Below, one piece after another: positions 1 to 6,822 of a DNA stretch of 7,622 bases; position 1 is the stretch's first letter; every line of letters begins with the position of its first letter. The notes under the pieces were generated by a model. That model did not search any database and was not told the DNA's origin. It saw nothing but the letters and a program-made list of their open reading frames with translations. This DNA comes from Gammaproteobacteria bacterium (GTDB lineage Bacteria > Pseudomonadota > Gammaproteobacteria > Pseudomonadales > Oleiphilaceae): NCBI GenBank assembly GCA_003695085.1, contig RFIV01000010.1:1-7622 (forward strand), written 5' to 3'. The position numbers were made by a program, and so were the translations under genes.

Positions 1-521
1 CCGTTCCGGGTATCCAGTTTGTTCAGGCGCGGGCCGAGGCGTTGCCGCTTCCGGATTCATGCGTCGATCTGGTGACCGTGGCGCAGGCCTGGCACTGGTT
101 CGACGGCCCGGCAGTGGAAAAGGAGTTCATGCGGGTATTGCGACCGGGAGGGGCCGTGGTCATCTGGGGCTACGGCCTGACGCGCATTCGCCCCGATATT
201 GATGCGTGCGTCCGGCACTACCATGATCATGTGCTGGGCCCATACTGGGCGCCCGCCCGTGACACGCTTCTGGCGGGCTATCCGAATTTTCCATCATTCC
301 TGCGGGAAGCACCTGCGCCTCAATTCGGTCTGAGCTGCACCTGGTCGCGCGAGCAGTTCCTCAACTACCTGGACAGCTGGTCAGCCGGCACGGCCTACCG
401 GGCAGACAACGGCCGCTCCCCCCTTCCCGCCATAGCCAGCAAACTGGCCAGTCTCTGGCCGAGCGAGCAGCTTCTGACCGTTCGCTGGCCATTGACCGTC
501 AAGGTTGCCCGCTGCGACTGA
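1..521 (+). CDS. Class I SAM-dependent methyltransferase, C-terminal part (5' end outside window)
   Basis: This is the end of a probable small-molecule methyltransferase that uses S-adenosylmethionine. The frame is open from base 3 with no stop, and the TTG at 42 lies inside the conserved fold, so the true start is upstream of the window. The visible 172 residues begin in the middle of the Rossmann-like domain. They show the acidic-loop region ARAEALPLPD followed by DLVTVAQAWHWFD, and then the post-motif segment RVLRPGGAVVIWGY, both typical of the Methyltransf_11 type. The AQAxHWFD plus LRPGG...W.Y pattern resembles the TMT1/CRG1 (trans-aconitate methyltransferase-like) branch. That placement is inference and the substrate is unknown. 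The SAM-binding glycine motif I is not in the window. The gene is convergent with purA and is not part of the minus-strand operon. Confidence 0.85.
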   Translation, partial: VPGIQFVQARAEALPLPDSCVDLVTVAQAWHWFDGPAVEKEFMRVLRPGGAVVIWGYGLTRIRPDIDACVRHYHDHVLGPYWAPARDTLLAGYPNFPSFLREAPAPQFGLSCTWSREQFLNYLDSWSAGTAYRADNGRSPLPAIASKLASLWPSEQLLTVRWPLTVKVARCD

Positions 522-528
522 GCGGGCA
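506..528. terminator. Hairpin at the convergent methyltransferase/purA junction, possible weak bidirectional terminator
   Basis: An 8-bp perfect inverted repeat, TGCCCGCT and AGCGGGCA, flanks a 7-base loop and spans the methyltransferase stop codon at 519-521. It sits where both converging genes would need to end transcription. Neither strand has a run of T after the stem, so it lacks the second half of a classic intrinsic terminator. It could act as a weak terminator, protect 3' ends, or be chance in GC-rich sequence. Confidence 0.4.
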
Positions 529-535
529 TGTAGGC

Positions 536-1837
536 TTACTGATCTTCGAATGGGTGACGCAGAATGATGGTCTCGTTACGCTCAGGCCCCGTGGAGATGA
601 TATCGATGGGCGCCTCGATCTGTTCTTCGAGAAAACGCAGATAGGCTTTCGCATTCTCCGGCAGCGCATCATAGGACTGTACGCCGAAGGTGCTTTCCTT
701 CCAGCCCGGCAACTCCTCGTATACCGGGGTCACCGCTTCAAAGCCCTCCGATCCGATGGGCGGATGGGACACTTCATTTCCATCTGCATCCTTGTATCCG
801 ACACACACTTTCACGGTTTCAAGGCCATCGAGGACGTCCAGCTTGGTCATGCAGATGCCGGTTACACTGTTGATCTGAATGGCATAGCGCAGGGCCACGG
901 CATCAAACCAGCCGCAGCGACGGGGCCGGCCCGTGGTTGCACCGAATTCATTGCCCACCTTCGCCAGGTGTGCGCCCATCTCGTCAAACAGCTCGGTTGG
1001 GAAGGGACCGGAACCTACCCGCGTGGCATACGCCTTGGTAATGCCCAGCACGTAGTTCAGGTAAAGCGGTCCGAATCCGGAACCCGTGGCGGTTCCGCCG
1101 GCCGTGGTGTTGGAAGACGTCACATAGGGATAGGTGCCAAGATCAATATCCAGCATGGAGCCCTGAGCACCCTCGAACAGGATGTGTGCACCGGCCTTGC
1201 GTGCTGCATGCAGGCGGTCCGTCACATCCGTCATCATAGGCAGCAGTTCCTGAGCCTGGGCCAGCGCCTCATCACGGACCTGGGCAAAGTCGAGCGCCTC
1301 CGCACCGTAATACTGGGTCAGGGCGAAATTATGGTAGTCCATGATCTCGCGGAGCTTTTCTTCAAACAGCGCCGGGCGGGCCAGGTCGCCCAACCGCACA
1401 CCACGACGTGCCACCTTGTCTTCATAGGCCGGACCGATACCGCGCCCCGTGGTACCAATCTTCGCGGCGCCGCGGCGGGCCTCACGTGCCTGGTCCAGTG
1501 CCACGTGATAAGGCAGGATCAGCGGACAGGCTTCGCTGAGGAACAGGCGTTCACGCACCGGTACGCCATTGTCCTCGAGCATGCGGATTTCCTTGAGCAG
1601 GGCCTCCGGGCTGAGCACCACGCCGTTGCCGATGAAACAGGACACGTTCTCCCGAAGGATGCCGCTCGGTATCAGGTGCAGGACCGTTTTCTTGTCACCA
1701 ATGACCAGGGTGTGCCCGGCATTGTGTCCACCCTGATAGCGCACCACGCAGGTTGCCTTTTCAGTGAGCAGGTCAACGATCTTGCCCTTGCCCTCGTCAC
1801 CCCACTGGGTACCCAGTACCACTACATTTCTGCCCAT
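536..1837 (-). CDS. purA: Adenylosuccinate synthetase
   Basis: PurA joins IMP and aspartate using GTP to give adenylosuccinate, the committed step from IMP to AMP, in the cytosol. The 433-residue product is close to the 432 residues of the E. coli enzyme and is collinear with it. Visible motifs are the N-terminal loop GTQWGDEGKGK (9-19) with catalytic Asp14, GGHNAGH (36-42) with catalytic His42, IGTTGRGIGPAYEDK (127-141), SSNTTAGG (241-248), ATTGRPRR (300-307), and the guanine-specificity motif TKLDVLDG (331-338). The frame stays open 39 codons further upstream into hisZ. I chose the ATG at 1835-1837 because MGRNVVVLGTQWGDEGKGK matches the family N-terminus, and a GGAG lies 11 bases upstream (1849-1852). 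The stop is TAA. It starts 22 bases after the hisZ stop with no terminator between, so it is probably cotranscribed with hisZ. Confidence 0.98.
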   Translation of the reverse strand: MGRNVVVLGTQWGDEGKGKIVDLLTEKATCVVRYQGGHNAGHTLVIGDKKTVLHLIPSGILRENVSCFIGNGVVLSPEALLKEIRMLEDNGVPVRERLFLSEACPLILPYHVALDQAREARRGAAKIGTTGRGIGPAYEDKVARRGVRLGDLARPALFEEKLREIMDYHNFALTQYYGAEALDFAQVRDEALAQAQELLPMMTDVTDRLHAARKAGAHILFEGAQGSMLDIDLGTYPYVTSSNTTAGGTATGSGFGPLYLNYVLGITKAYATRVGSGPFPTELFDEMGAHLAKVGNEFGATTGRPRRCGWFDAVALRYAIQINSVTGICMTKLDVLDGLETVKVCVGYKDADGNEVSHPPIGSEGFEAVTPVYEELPGWKESTFGVQSYDALPENAKAYLRFLEEQIEAPIDIISTGPERNETIILRHPFEDQ

Positions 1838-1859
1838 GATCAGTTTGTCTCCGGGAAGT

Positions 1860-3056
1860 TCAGGAACGGTTTGAAAAAGGTTCGGGACGCCATACACCGT
1901 CCTTGCAGGTGAGCATGGCATCGCAGGAATCCGAATAGTCTTCCAGCGCATCACCGGGCATTCGGCGAATCACTGGACGTGTCCGGCGAAGCTCCCGGAT
2001 GGCAGCCTCCAGGGCTTCACCCCCTTCGGCAGGCGCCAGCACGGCCAGAGGCGGTGTGGCTTGCGCTTGTATCAGAGGCAACAACGCACGCAAGTCCAGA
2101 CTGAATCCGGTCGCGGGCCGGGGGCGCCCGAAACTTGCGCCCACGCCGTCATACCGGCCACCGTGCGCAAGGGCGCTGCCCATCCCGCTTCGATAGGCGG
2201 AGAAGGTCAAACCCGTGTGATAGGTGTATCCGCGCAGCTCGCCCAGATCTATGTGGATGTCCACATCCGGGAAGTCTTTCTGCACACACTGCGCGACCTG
2301 CTCCAACGCATCCAGAGCGGCCGTCAGGTCTGCATGGTCCAGTAGTGCCCGCGCCTTGCCAATCACGTCCAACCCGCCGGACAATCTGGGAAGCGCGCGG
2401 ATCAGCTCGCGTTCGTTTTCCGGAAGGGACGCTGACAAATGGTCCACGTCGGGAATGGAGCGACGCTTGAGCGCCTCGAAAAGGGCCACGGTTTCCGCTT
2501 CCGAAATACCGGTACGCGCAAGCAATGCGCGGTAGACCCCCATATGCCCCAGCTCCAGATGGGTAGCGGGCACGCCGCAGGCTTCCAGAGAGTGAAGCAT
2601 CAGGCAGACCACTTCGGCGTCCGCCGCCAGCGCATCCGAGCCAAACAGCTCGCAGCCCACCTGTACGGGTGCGCGGGAGCCATTGACCCCCTTGGGACGG
2701 GTCAGCAGCGTGGAGCCAATATAACAGTACCGGCGGATGCCGTTTCCGGGCTGGCGCGCGTCGATACGCGCCGCCTGGGGCGTCATGTCCGCTCGAATCC
2801 CCATCATCTTGCCGCTCAGCTGGTCTGTGAGCTTGAAGGTTTTCAGATCCAGGTCATGCCCGACACCTGTCAGCAAGGAGTCCAGAAATTCTGCCAGTGG
2901 CGGCACGATCAGTTGATAGCCCCAGCGCTGGTATACGTCCAGCAGTCGCCGGCGCAGGGATTCCAGTTGCCAGGCCCCCGGGGGCAGGACTTCTTCAATG
3001 CCTTCGGGCAACATCCAGCGGTCCGTTGCCGTGGGATTCAGGGAGGCGTCGCTCAT
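1860..3056 (-). CDS. hisZ: ATP phosphoribosyltransferase regulatory subunit
   Basis: HisZ is a catalytically dead histidyl-tRNA synthetase paralogue. It binds the short form of HisG and is needed for activity and histidine feedback of the first step of histidine synthesis. The 398-residue product starts with DRWMLPEGIEEVLPP (12-26). It has the class II motif 2-like MGIRADMTPQAAR (85-97), ELRGYTYHTGLTFSAY (273-288) where true HisRS has RGLDYY, GGRYDGVGASFGR (299-311), and ATGFSLDLRAL (315-325). In that last segment the usual HisRS motif 3 GLER arginine position appears to be alanine. These departures and the lack of a clear HisRS C-terminal anticodon-binding domain argue against a tRNA synthetase. 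The ATG at 3054-3056 is preferred over an in-frame start 15 codons upstream because AGAGG lies 6 bases before it. It implies a short-form hisG elsewhere in the genome. Confidence 0.93.
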   Translation of the reverse strand: MSDASLNPTATDRWMLPEGIEEVLPPGAWQLESLRRRLLDVYQRWGYQLIVPPLAEFLDSLLTGVGHDLDLKTFKLTDQLSGKMMGIRADMTPQAARIDARQPGNGIRRYCYIGSTLLTRPKGVNGSRAPVQVGCELFGSDALAADAEVVCLMLHSLEACGVPATHLELGHMGVYRALLARTGISEAETVALFEALKRRSIPDVDHLSASLPENERELIRALPRLSGGLDVIGKARALLDHADLTAALDALEQVAQCVQKDFPDVDIHIDLGELRGYTYHTGLTFSAYRSGMGSALAHGGRYDGVGASFGRPRPATGFSLDLRALLPLIQAQATPPLAVLAPAEGGEALEAAIRELRRTRPVIRRMPGDALEDYSDSCDAMLTCKDGVWRPEPFSNRS

Positions 3057-3099
3057 TACAAACCTCTGTTGAAGGGCCTTTTCACGGGCCCGCGCACAC

Positions 3100-3124
3100 A
3101 AAAAACCGGGGACAGGCCCCGGTT
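3100..3124 (-). terminator. Rho-independent terminator after hflC
   Basis: Read on the minus strand, AACCGGGG and CCCCGGTT form a perfect 8-bp stem with a 5-base loop (CCTGT). The stem ends directly in six T, the first two of which also belong to it. The hairpin lies 38 bases past the hflC stop and 43 bases before the hisZ start, so it should end most transcription coming from the hfq-hflXKC unit. On the plus strand there is no T-run after the stem, so it is directional. A second, weaker hairpin (arms GGGCC and GGCCC, plus-strand 3087-3091 and 3074-3078) follows in the hisZ leader. Confidence 0.82.
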
Positions 3125-3129
3125 GCAGG

Positions 3130-3157
3130 ATTCTAACACGGCTGGGTGCCGATCCAA
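3130..3157 (-). promoter_or_regulatory. Candidate sigma-70 promoter for hisZ-purA
   Basis: On the minus strand TTGGAT (plus-strand 3152-3157) and TAGAAT (3130-3135) are separated by 16 bases. TGT just before TAGAAT gives an extended -10 (TGnTAGAAT). The -10 matches consensus at 5 of 6 positions, while the -35 is weaker. The predicted start would fall around 3123-3124, giving a leader of about 68 bases. It lies between the hflC stop and the terminator, where a separate hisZ-purA promoter would be expected. This is prediction only. Confidence 0.45.
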
Positions 3158-3162
3158 ACGCT

Positions 3163-4035
3163 TTATTTGCCGTCGCGATCCTTGAGGTAGCTCAGGAAGT
3201 CGCTGTCCGGCTCCAGAACCAGAAGGTCATCCTTGCCGGAGAAGGCCTTTTCATAAGCGCTCAGCGAGCGATAGAAGCGATAGAACTCCTGGTCACGACT
3301 GAAGGCATCTGCGTAAATCTGCGCCGCAACGGCATCCCCTTCACCCCGGATTTTCTCCGCATCCCGCGTGGCCTCGGCAATAATGATGCGTGCCTGACGG
3401 TCGGCGTCCGCGCGAATCCCCTCGGCCAGCTGCTCACCCTTGGAGCGGCGTTCCTGTGCTTCTTTGTGACGTTCGGATTCCATGCGGCGATAGACCGAAT
3501 CGCTGACCTTCGGTGGCAGATCGATGGCCTTGACGCGGATATCAATAATCTTGATACCGAACTCGTCCTGCGCAATGCGATCCATGCTCTGGGTCAGCTC
3601 CACCATCAGCTCCTCACGCTGGCCCGCCACCACTTCATGCATGGTACGTTTGCCGAACTGATCACGCAGCCCGTTGTCTATCCGCGATTCGAGCAGCAGC
3701 ATGGCCTTGCGCTCATCACCCGTGGTTGTCCGGTAATACTTGGCCACATCCACGATCTGCCAGGTGGCATAGGCATCAACAGAGAGCGGCTTCTTCTCGT
3801 TGGTCAGGTAGGTCTTGGTCGGAAAGTCCATGGCAAGGACCCGCACGTCAAACTGCTTGATTTCGTGCATGACCGGCACGCGAACATGCAGCCCGGGCTG
3901 GATACCGCTCTCCACCAGTTCACCAAAGCGCAATTTGACTGCACGATGGGTCTCGGGCACTACATAGACGACCTGCAAGCCAATAAATACCACGGCCAAC
4001 AGGCCAACCAGGATTCCACTCAAACGTCCACTCAT
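3163..4035 (-). CDS. hflC: Membrane protease regulator HflC (SPFH/stomatin-like)
   Basis: HflC pairs with HflK in a large cage-like inner-membrane complex that encloses the AAA protease FtsH and controls its access to membrane substrates. The 290-residue product has an N-terminal membrane anchor at about residues 7-25 (GILVGLLAVVFIGLQVVYVV region). A prohibitin/SPFH domain follows, starting VVPETHRAVKLRFGEL. Next comes a charged, Ala/Glu/Arg-rich helical stretch at about 185-245, predicted coiled coil (ERHKEAQERRSKGEQ, AEATRDAEKIRGEGDA), and then FYRFYRSLSAYEKAF. It is shorter than E. coli HflC (334 residues) but close to the pseudomonad form. The ATG at 4033-4035 is 3 bases after the hflK stop and is preceded by GGAGG lying in the last hflK codons, suggesting coupled translation. 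The stop is TAA, with a terminator just downstream. Confidence 0.96.
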   Translation of the reverse strand: MSGRLSGILVGLLAVVFIGLQVVYVVPETHRAVKLRFGELVESGIQPGLHVRVPVMHEIKQFDVRVLAMDFPTKTYLTNEKKPLSVDAYATWQIVDVAKYYRTTTGDERKAMLLLESRIDNGLRDQFGKRTMHEVVAGQREELMVELTQSMDRIAQDEFGIKIIDIRVKAIDLPPKVSDSVYRRMESERHKEAQERRSKGEQLAEGIRADADRQARIIIAEATRDAEKIRGEGDAVAAQIYADAFSRDQEFYRFYRSLSAYEKAFSGKDDLLVLEPDSDFLSYLKDRDGK

Positions 4036-4038
4036 TGA

Positions 4039-5187
4039 TCAGCCTCCCCGCCTCAGCAAACGATTCGCATTGGACTCGAACGGACGTGACTGAGTCTGCC
4101 CGCTGTCCTGCACATTACGCTGCACCCGCTCCAGCGTACGGTTCAGGGTACCCTGCTCGCTGCGCAGCTTGTCCAGCGGGAGGTAAAGCAGACTGTTGCC
4201 CTGCTTCTGATCGACCAACACCTTGCTGGTGTTGGAAAGCACATTTTCCAGCGTATCGATATACATGCGCTCACGTGTCACTTCCGGCGCAGTCTTGTAG
4301 ACGTCGTACACCTTGACGAAGCGGGCCACGTCACCCTCGGCCTTGGCGATGATGGCTGCCCGGTAACCATCAGCCTCTTCCTTCACCCGCTGCGCCTTAC
4401 CGCGCGCTTCCGGCACCACCTTGTTGCGATAGGCTTCAGCTTCATTGATCACCCGCTGCTCATCTTCCTTGGCTCGCTGCACTTCTTCGAACGCTGCCTG
4501 GACAGCCTTCGGTGGCTGCGCGTCATTGATGTTCACCTGGCGCACATCAATACCCGAGCCGTAGAAGTCCAGATACTCCTGGAGGCGCTGCTTGACCTTG
4601 CCCGCGAGAAGTTCACGACCTTCAGTCAGGACCTGATCCATCTCGGTGCTGCCCACCTCATGACGCAGGGCACTGTCGATGGCGAACACCAGGGTGCTCT
4701 GCGGGCTTCGGATATCCAGCACATACTGCCGGAGGTCACGAATGACATACTGAACAGTCAGGTCAATATCGACGATATTCTCGTCTTCCGTAAGCATGTG
4801 GCCGGTTTTCTTCTGACTTTTCACCGAGGTCACATCTTCAATGATGACCCGGTCCACCAGCGGGATGCGGAAACGCAAGCCCGGTCCTACCGTGGCGTGA
4901 TACTTGCCCAGACGCAGGACGACGGCCTGTTCTTTTTCATCTACCCGGTATACCGAGTTGTAACCGAGCAGTACTACCAGCAGGACCACGATCAGGGCCG
5001 CCACACCACCGGTCGCCCCGGCATTGCCACCCCCGGTACCGCCGCCTCCCGAACGCTTGCCGCCGAACAGGCCGCCCAGCTTGTTCAGCGCCTTGCGAAT
5101 TACCTCATCCAGATCCGGTGGCCCGTCGTTGTTGCGACGCCCTCCCCACGGATCCTGATCGTTCTTGCCTGGTCCATCCCAAGCCAT
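4039..5187 (-). CDS. hflK: Membrane protease regulator HflK (SPFH/stomatin-like)
   Basis: HflK is the partner of HflC in the FtsH-regulating complex of the inner membrane. The 382-residue product begins MAWDGPGKNDQDPWGG, matching the conserved HflK start, then GPPDLDEVIRKALNKLGGLFGG (22-43), which is typical of the family's N-terminal domain. A glycine-rich linker lies at about 47-61 and one transmembrane helix at about 62-76 (VAALIVVLLVVLLGY). The SPFH domain follows (VDEKEQAVVLRLGKYHATVGPGL from residue 82). A helical coiled-coil region at about 225-290 contains EAEAYRNKVVPEARGKAQR, and then TAPEVTRERMYIDTLENVL (299-317). The frame is open 28 codons further upstream into hflX. The ATG at 5185-5187 is chosen by homology and an AAGGGGAG just upstream. 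It lies 41 bases after hflX with no terminator seen, and its last codons carry the hflC ribosome binding site. Confidence 0.97.
   Translation of the reverse strand: MAWDGPGKNDQDPWGGRRNNDGPPDLDEVIRKALNKLGGLFGGKRSGGGGTGGGNAGATGGVAALIVVLLVVLLGYNSVYRVDEKEQAVVLRLGKYHATVGPGLRFRIPLVDRVIIEDVTSVKSQKKTGHMLTEDENIVDIDLTVQYVIRDLRQYVLDIRSPQSTLVFAIDSALRHEVGSTEMDQVLTEGRELLAGKVKQRLQEYLDFYGSGIDVRQVNINDAQPPKAVQAAFEEVQRAKEDEQRVINEAEAYRNKVVPEARGKAQRVKEEADGYRAAIIAKAEGDVARFVKVYDVYKTAPEVTRERMYIDTLENVLSNTSKVLVDQKQGNSLLYLPLDKLRSEQGTLNRTLERVQRNVQDSGQTQSRPFESNANRLLRRGG
4043..4047 (-). promoter_or_regulatory. hflC ribosome binding site inside the hflK 3' end
   Basis: The minus strand reads GGAGG here, 7 bases before the hflC ATG. 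It lies within the final Gly codons of hflK, next to its TGA at 4039-4041. Ribosomes finishing hflK would be delivered to this site, which fits the near one-to-one need for the two subunits of the complex. Confidence 0.7.
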
Positions 5188-5228
5188 AGGTCTCCCCTTA
5201 ACGTATCGTCTCGTACTCTGATGATCGG

Positions 5229-6551
5229 CTAGTCTAAGTTGCTCACTTGCTGTGGGCAACCGTTCAGACACACAGACTCTGCCTGAATCTGTTGCTGCCG
5301 CAATAATGCGTTCCAGTCTGCCAGAGGCAGCCGGACATGCAACAGGAATTCCCCCTGTTCACCATAATTTTCGGTAAGAATTGCCTGCGCTTCATGCAGC
5401 CGTGCACGGAATCGCGCCATGGAGGCAGGCAGGCGCAGCCAGCCCTCGAACGTGTCCACGGCCAGGCGTTCGCGAATGGCCTCAGCCAGCAGATCCAGAC
5501 CGGCACCCGTTTTGGCAGAGACCCAGACCCGCCAGGCACGCCCGTGCTCATCCCGGTCCACTCGCGGGCCTGCATCGTCTTCGTCCAGCAGATCCACCTT
5601 GTTGTAGACGAGCAGTACCGGCACCTCATCGGCGTCTATTTCATCAATGACCAGTTCGACCTGCTCGATATTCTCACGGCGACGTGGATCAGCTGCATCC
5701 ACCACGTGCAGCAGCAATGTGGCATTCACGGTTTCTTCCAGCGTCGCACGGAAAGCATCCACGAGCTTGTGCGGCAGGTGCCGGATGAAGCCGACAGTAT
5801 CGGCAAAGATCACCGGCCCGACGCCTTCAATCTCAAGCCGGCGCAAGGTCGGGTCAAGCGTGGCAAAGAGCTGGTTGGCGGCGTAGACCTGTGCAGACGT
5901 CAGGGTGTTGAACAAGGTCGACTTGCCCGCGTTGGTGTAGCCCACCAGCGACACCGTGGGCACATCTGCTCGCCGCCGGGCACGGCGGCCCTGTTCACGC
6001 TGCCGACGCACCTTTTCCAGTCGCTTGTTGAGGGTCTTGATGCGCTCGCGCAGCAGACGACGGTCGGTTTCGAGCTGGGTTTCACCCGGCCCGCGCAGAC
6101 CAATCCCCCCTTTCTGCCGCTCAAGGTGCGTCCAGCCCCGGACCAGCCGGGTGGAGAGATGCTCGAGCTGCGCCAGCTCCACCTGAAGCTTGCCTTCATG
6201 TGTGCGGGCGCGCTGGGCAAAGATATCGAGAATCAGGCCAATACGGTCCAGCACACGACACTTGAGCTCGCGCTCCAGGTTGCGCTCCTGGGACGGGCTG
6301 AGCGTGTGATTGAAGATGACGACATCCGCCTCGTGCAGCTGCAGGGCTTCACGAATCTCATCCACCTTGCCTTCGCCAACGTAGGTGCCCGGACTGGGCG
6401 CACGACGACTGCCGGTGACGAGCACCACAGGCTCAACACCGGCAGAGACGACCAGTTCGGTGAATTCTCGCGGGTCTTCGCGGTCCTTTTCGTCTGTCAT
6501 GTCGAGGTGAACGAGAACCGCGCGTTCACCTCCGTCAGGACGTTCAAACAA
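5229..6551 (-). CDS. hflX: Ribosome-associated GTPase HflX
   Basis: HflX is a GTPase that binds the large ribosomal subunit and splits stalled 70S ribosomes, notably under heat stress. The 440-residue product has the N-terminal HflX domain, with VTGSRRAPSPGTYVGEGK (45-62), ALSPxQERNLE-type motif TLSPSQERNLE (83-93), and ILDIFAQRARTHEGKLQVEL (107-126). The glycine-rich GGIGLRGPGETQLETDRR (148-165) and a basic coiled coil (about 166-195) follow. The G domain shows G1 GYTNAGKS (204-211), ATLDPT (230-235), G3 DTVGF (251-255), G4 NKVD (317-320) and G5 SAK (345-347). The start is TTG at 6549-6551: an in-frame TAA lies 6 bases upstream of it, and MFERPDGGERAVLVH aligns with E. coli MFDRYDAGEQAVLVH. 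No clear Shine-Dalgarno sequence precedes it. The C-terminal tail is roughly 14 residues longer than in E. coli. It follows hfq by 22 bases. Confidence 0.96.
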   Translation of the reverse strand: MFERPDGGERAVLVHLDMTDEKDREDPREFTELVVSAGVEPVVLVTGSRRAPSPGTYVGEGKVDEIREALQLHEADVVIFNHTLSPSQERNLERELKCRVLDRIGLILDIFAQRARTHEGKLQVELAQLEHLSTRLVRGWTHLERQKGGIGLRGPGETQLETDRRLLRERIKTLNKRLEKVRRQREQGRRARRRADVPTVSLVGYTNAGKSTLFNTLTSAQVYAANQLFATLDPTLRRLEIEGVGPVIFADTVGFIRHLPHKLVDAFRATLEETVNATLLLHVVDAADPRRRENIEQVELVIDEIDADEVPVLLVYNKVDLLDEDDAGPRVDRDEHGRAWRVWVSAKTGAGLDLLAEAIRERLAVDTFEGWLRLPASMARFRARLHEAQAILTENYGEQGEFLLHVRLPLADWNALLRQQQIQAESVCLNGCPQQVSNLD

Positions 6552-6573
6552 TGTCGGTTATTCGACCGGGCAA

Positions 6574-6822
6574 TCAGCCGTTGTTTTCGTCTTCACCCTG
6601 ACCCGGCTGCTGAATGCGGACATTGCGGGCCGGCACAACCGTGGAAATGGCATGCTTGTAGACCATCTGGCTGACGGTGTTCTTCAGCAGAATCACGAAT
6701 TGGTCGAATGACTCAATCTGACCTTGCAGCTTGATTCCGTTGACCAGAAAAATGGATACGGGTACGCGTTCCTTACGCAGCGCGTTCAGGTAAGGGTCTT
6801 GTAAGGAGTGCCCTTTTGACAT
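6574..6822 (-). CDS. hfq: RNA chaperone Hfq
   Basis: Hfq is a ring-shaped hexameric Sm-like protein that pairs small RNAs with target mRNAs and affects RNA stability and translation. The 82-residue product carries the full Sm core: the helix SLQDPYLNALRKERV (6-20), Sm1 (VSIFLVNGIKLQGQIESFD, 22-40) with proximal-face Gln8 and Asp9, and Sm2 with the hallmark YKHAIS (55-60, His57). The rim patch is R16, K17, R19 (E. coli has R16, R17, R19). Residue 25 is Phe, whereas E. coli has the distal-face Tyr25. The tail is short, ending in an acidic GEDENNG. The length fits pseudomonad Hfq (82) rather than E. coli (102). The ATG at 6820-6822 has AGGAG 7 bases upstream. It lies between miaA and hflX as in most gammaproteobacteria. 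Confidence 0.98.
   Translation of the reverse strand: MSKGHSLQDPYLNALRKERVPVSIFLVNGIKLQGQIESFDQFVILLKNTVSQMVYKHAISTVVPARNVRIQQPGQGEDENNG

Noticed and set aside
42..521. A complete 159-residue methyltransferase beginning at TTG 42.
   Set aside because: The frame stays open to the window edge and the upstream residues (VPGIQFVQARAEA) continue the conserved fold, so this is a truncated view of a longer gene.
554..1912. A 452-codon open frame on the plus strand covering almost all of purA, and a similar 445-codon one (5337-6674) over hflX.
   Set aside because: Both are exactly in register with the sense codons, as are the antisense frames over hisZ (2439-3185), hflC (3466-4038) and hflK (4660-5232). 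In that register antisense stops arise only from sense TTA, CTA and TCA codons, which GC-rich genes avoid. The translations resemble no family I recognise, while the minus-strand products are clear.
1838..1954. A longer purA with 39 extra N-terminal residues.
   Set aside because: The extension overlaps hisZ coding sequence, and family members start at the MGxNVVVLGTQWGDEGKGK segment, which has its own ribosome binding site.
3150..3172. A PurR-like operator before hisZ-purA (GCAAA ... CGTTTG on the minus strand).
   Set aside because: The half sites are separated by about 5 extra bases compared with the compact ACGCAAACGTTTGCGT palindrome, so the spacing is wrong for PurR.
5027..5068. GC-rich repetitive-looking stretch.
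   Set aside because: It encodes the Gly-rich linker of HflK next to the membrane helix, a normal low-complexity feature of the family.
5215..5260. A possible internal promoter before hflK on the minus strand (TTGCCC, 17 bases, TAGACT).
   Set aside because: Both boxes match only 4 of 6 positions and they lie in hflX coding sequence; not enough to annotate.
5188..5271. A longer hflK with 28 extra N-terminal residues.
   Set aside because: It overlaps the hflX 3' end, and the conserved HflK start MAW..PG...DPWG coincides with an ATG that has a strong AAGGGGAG upstream.
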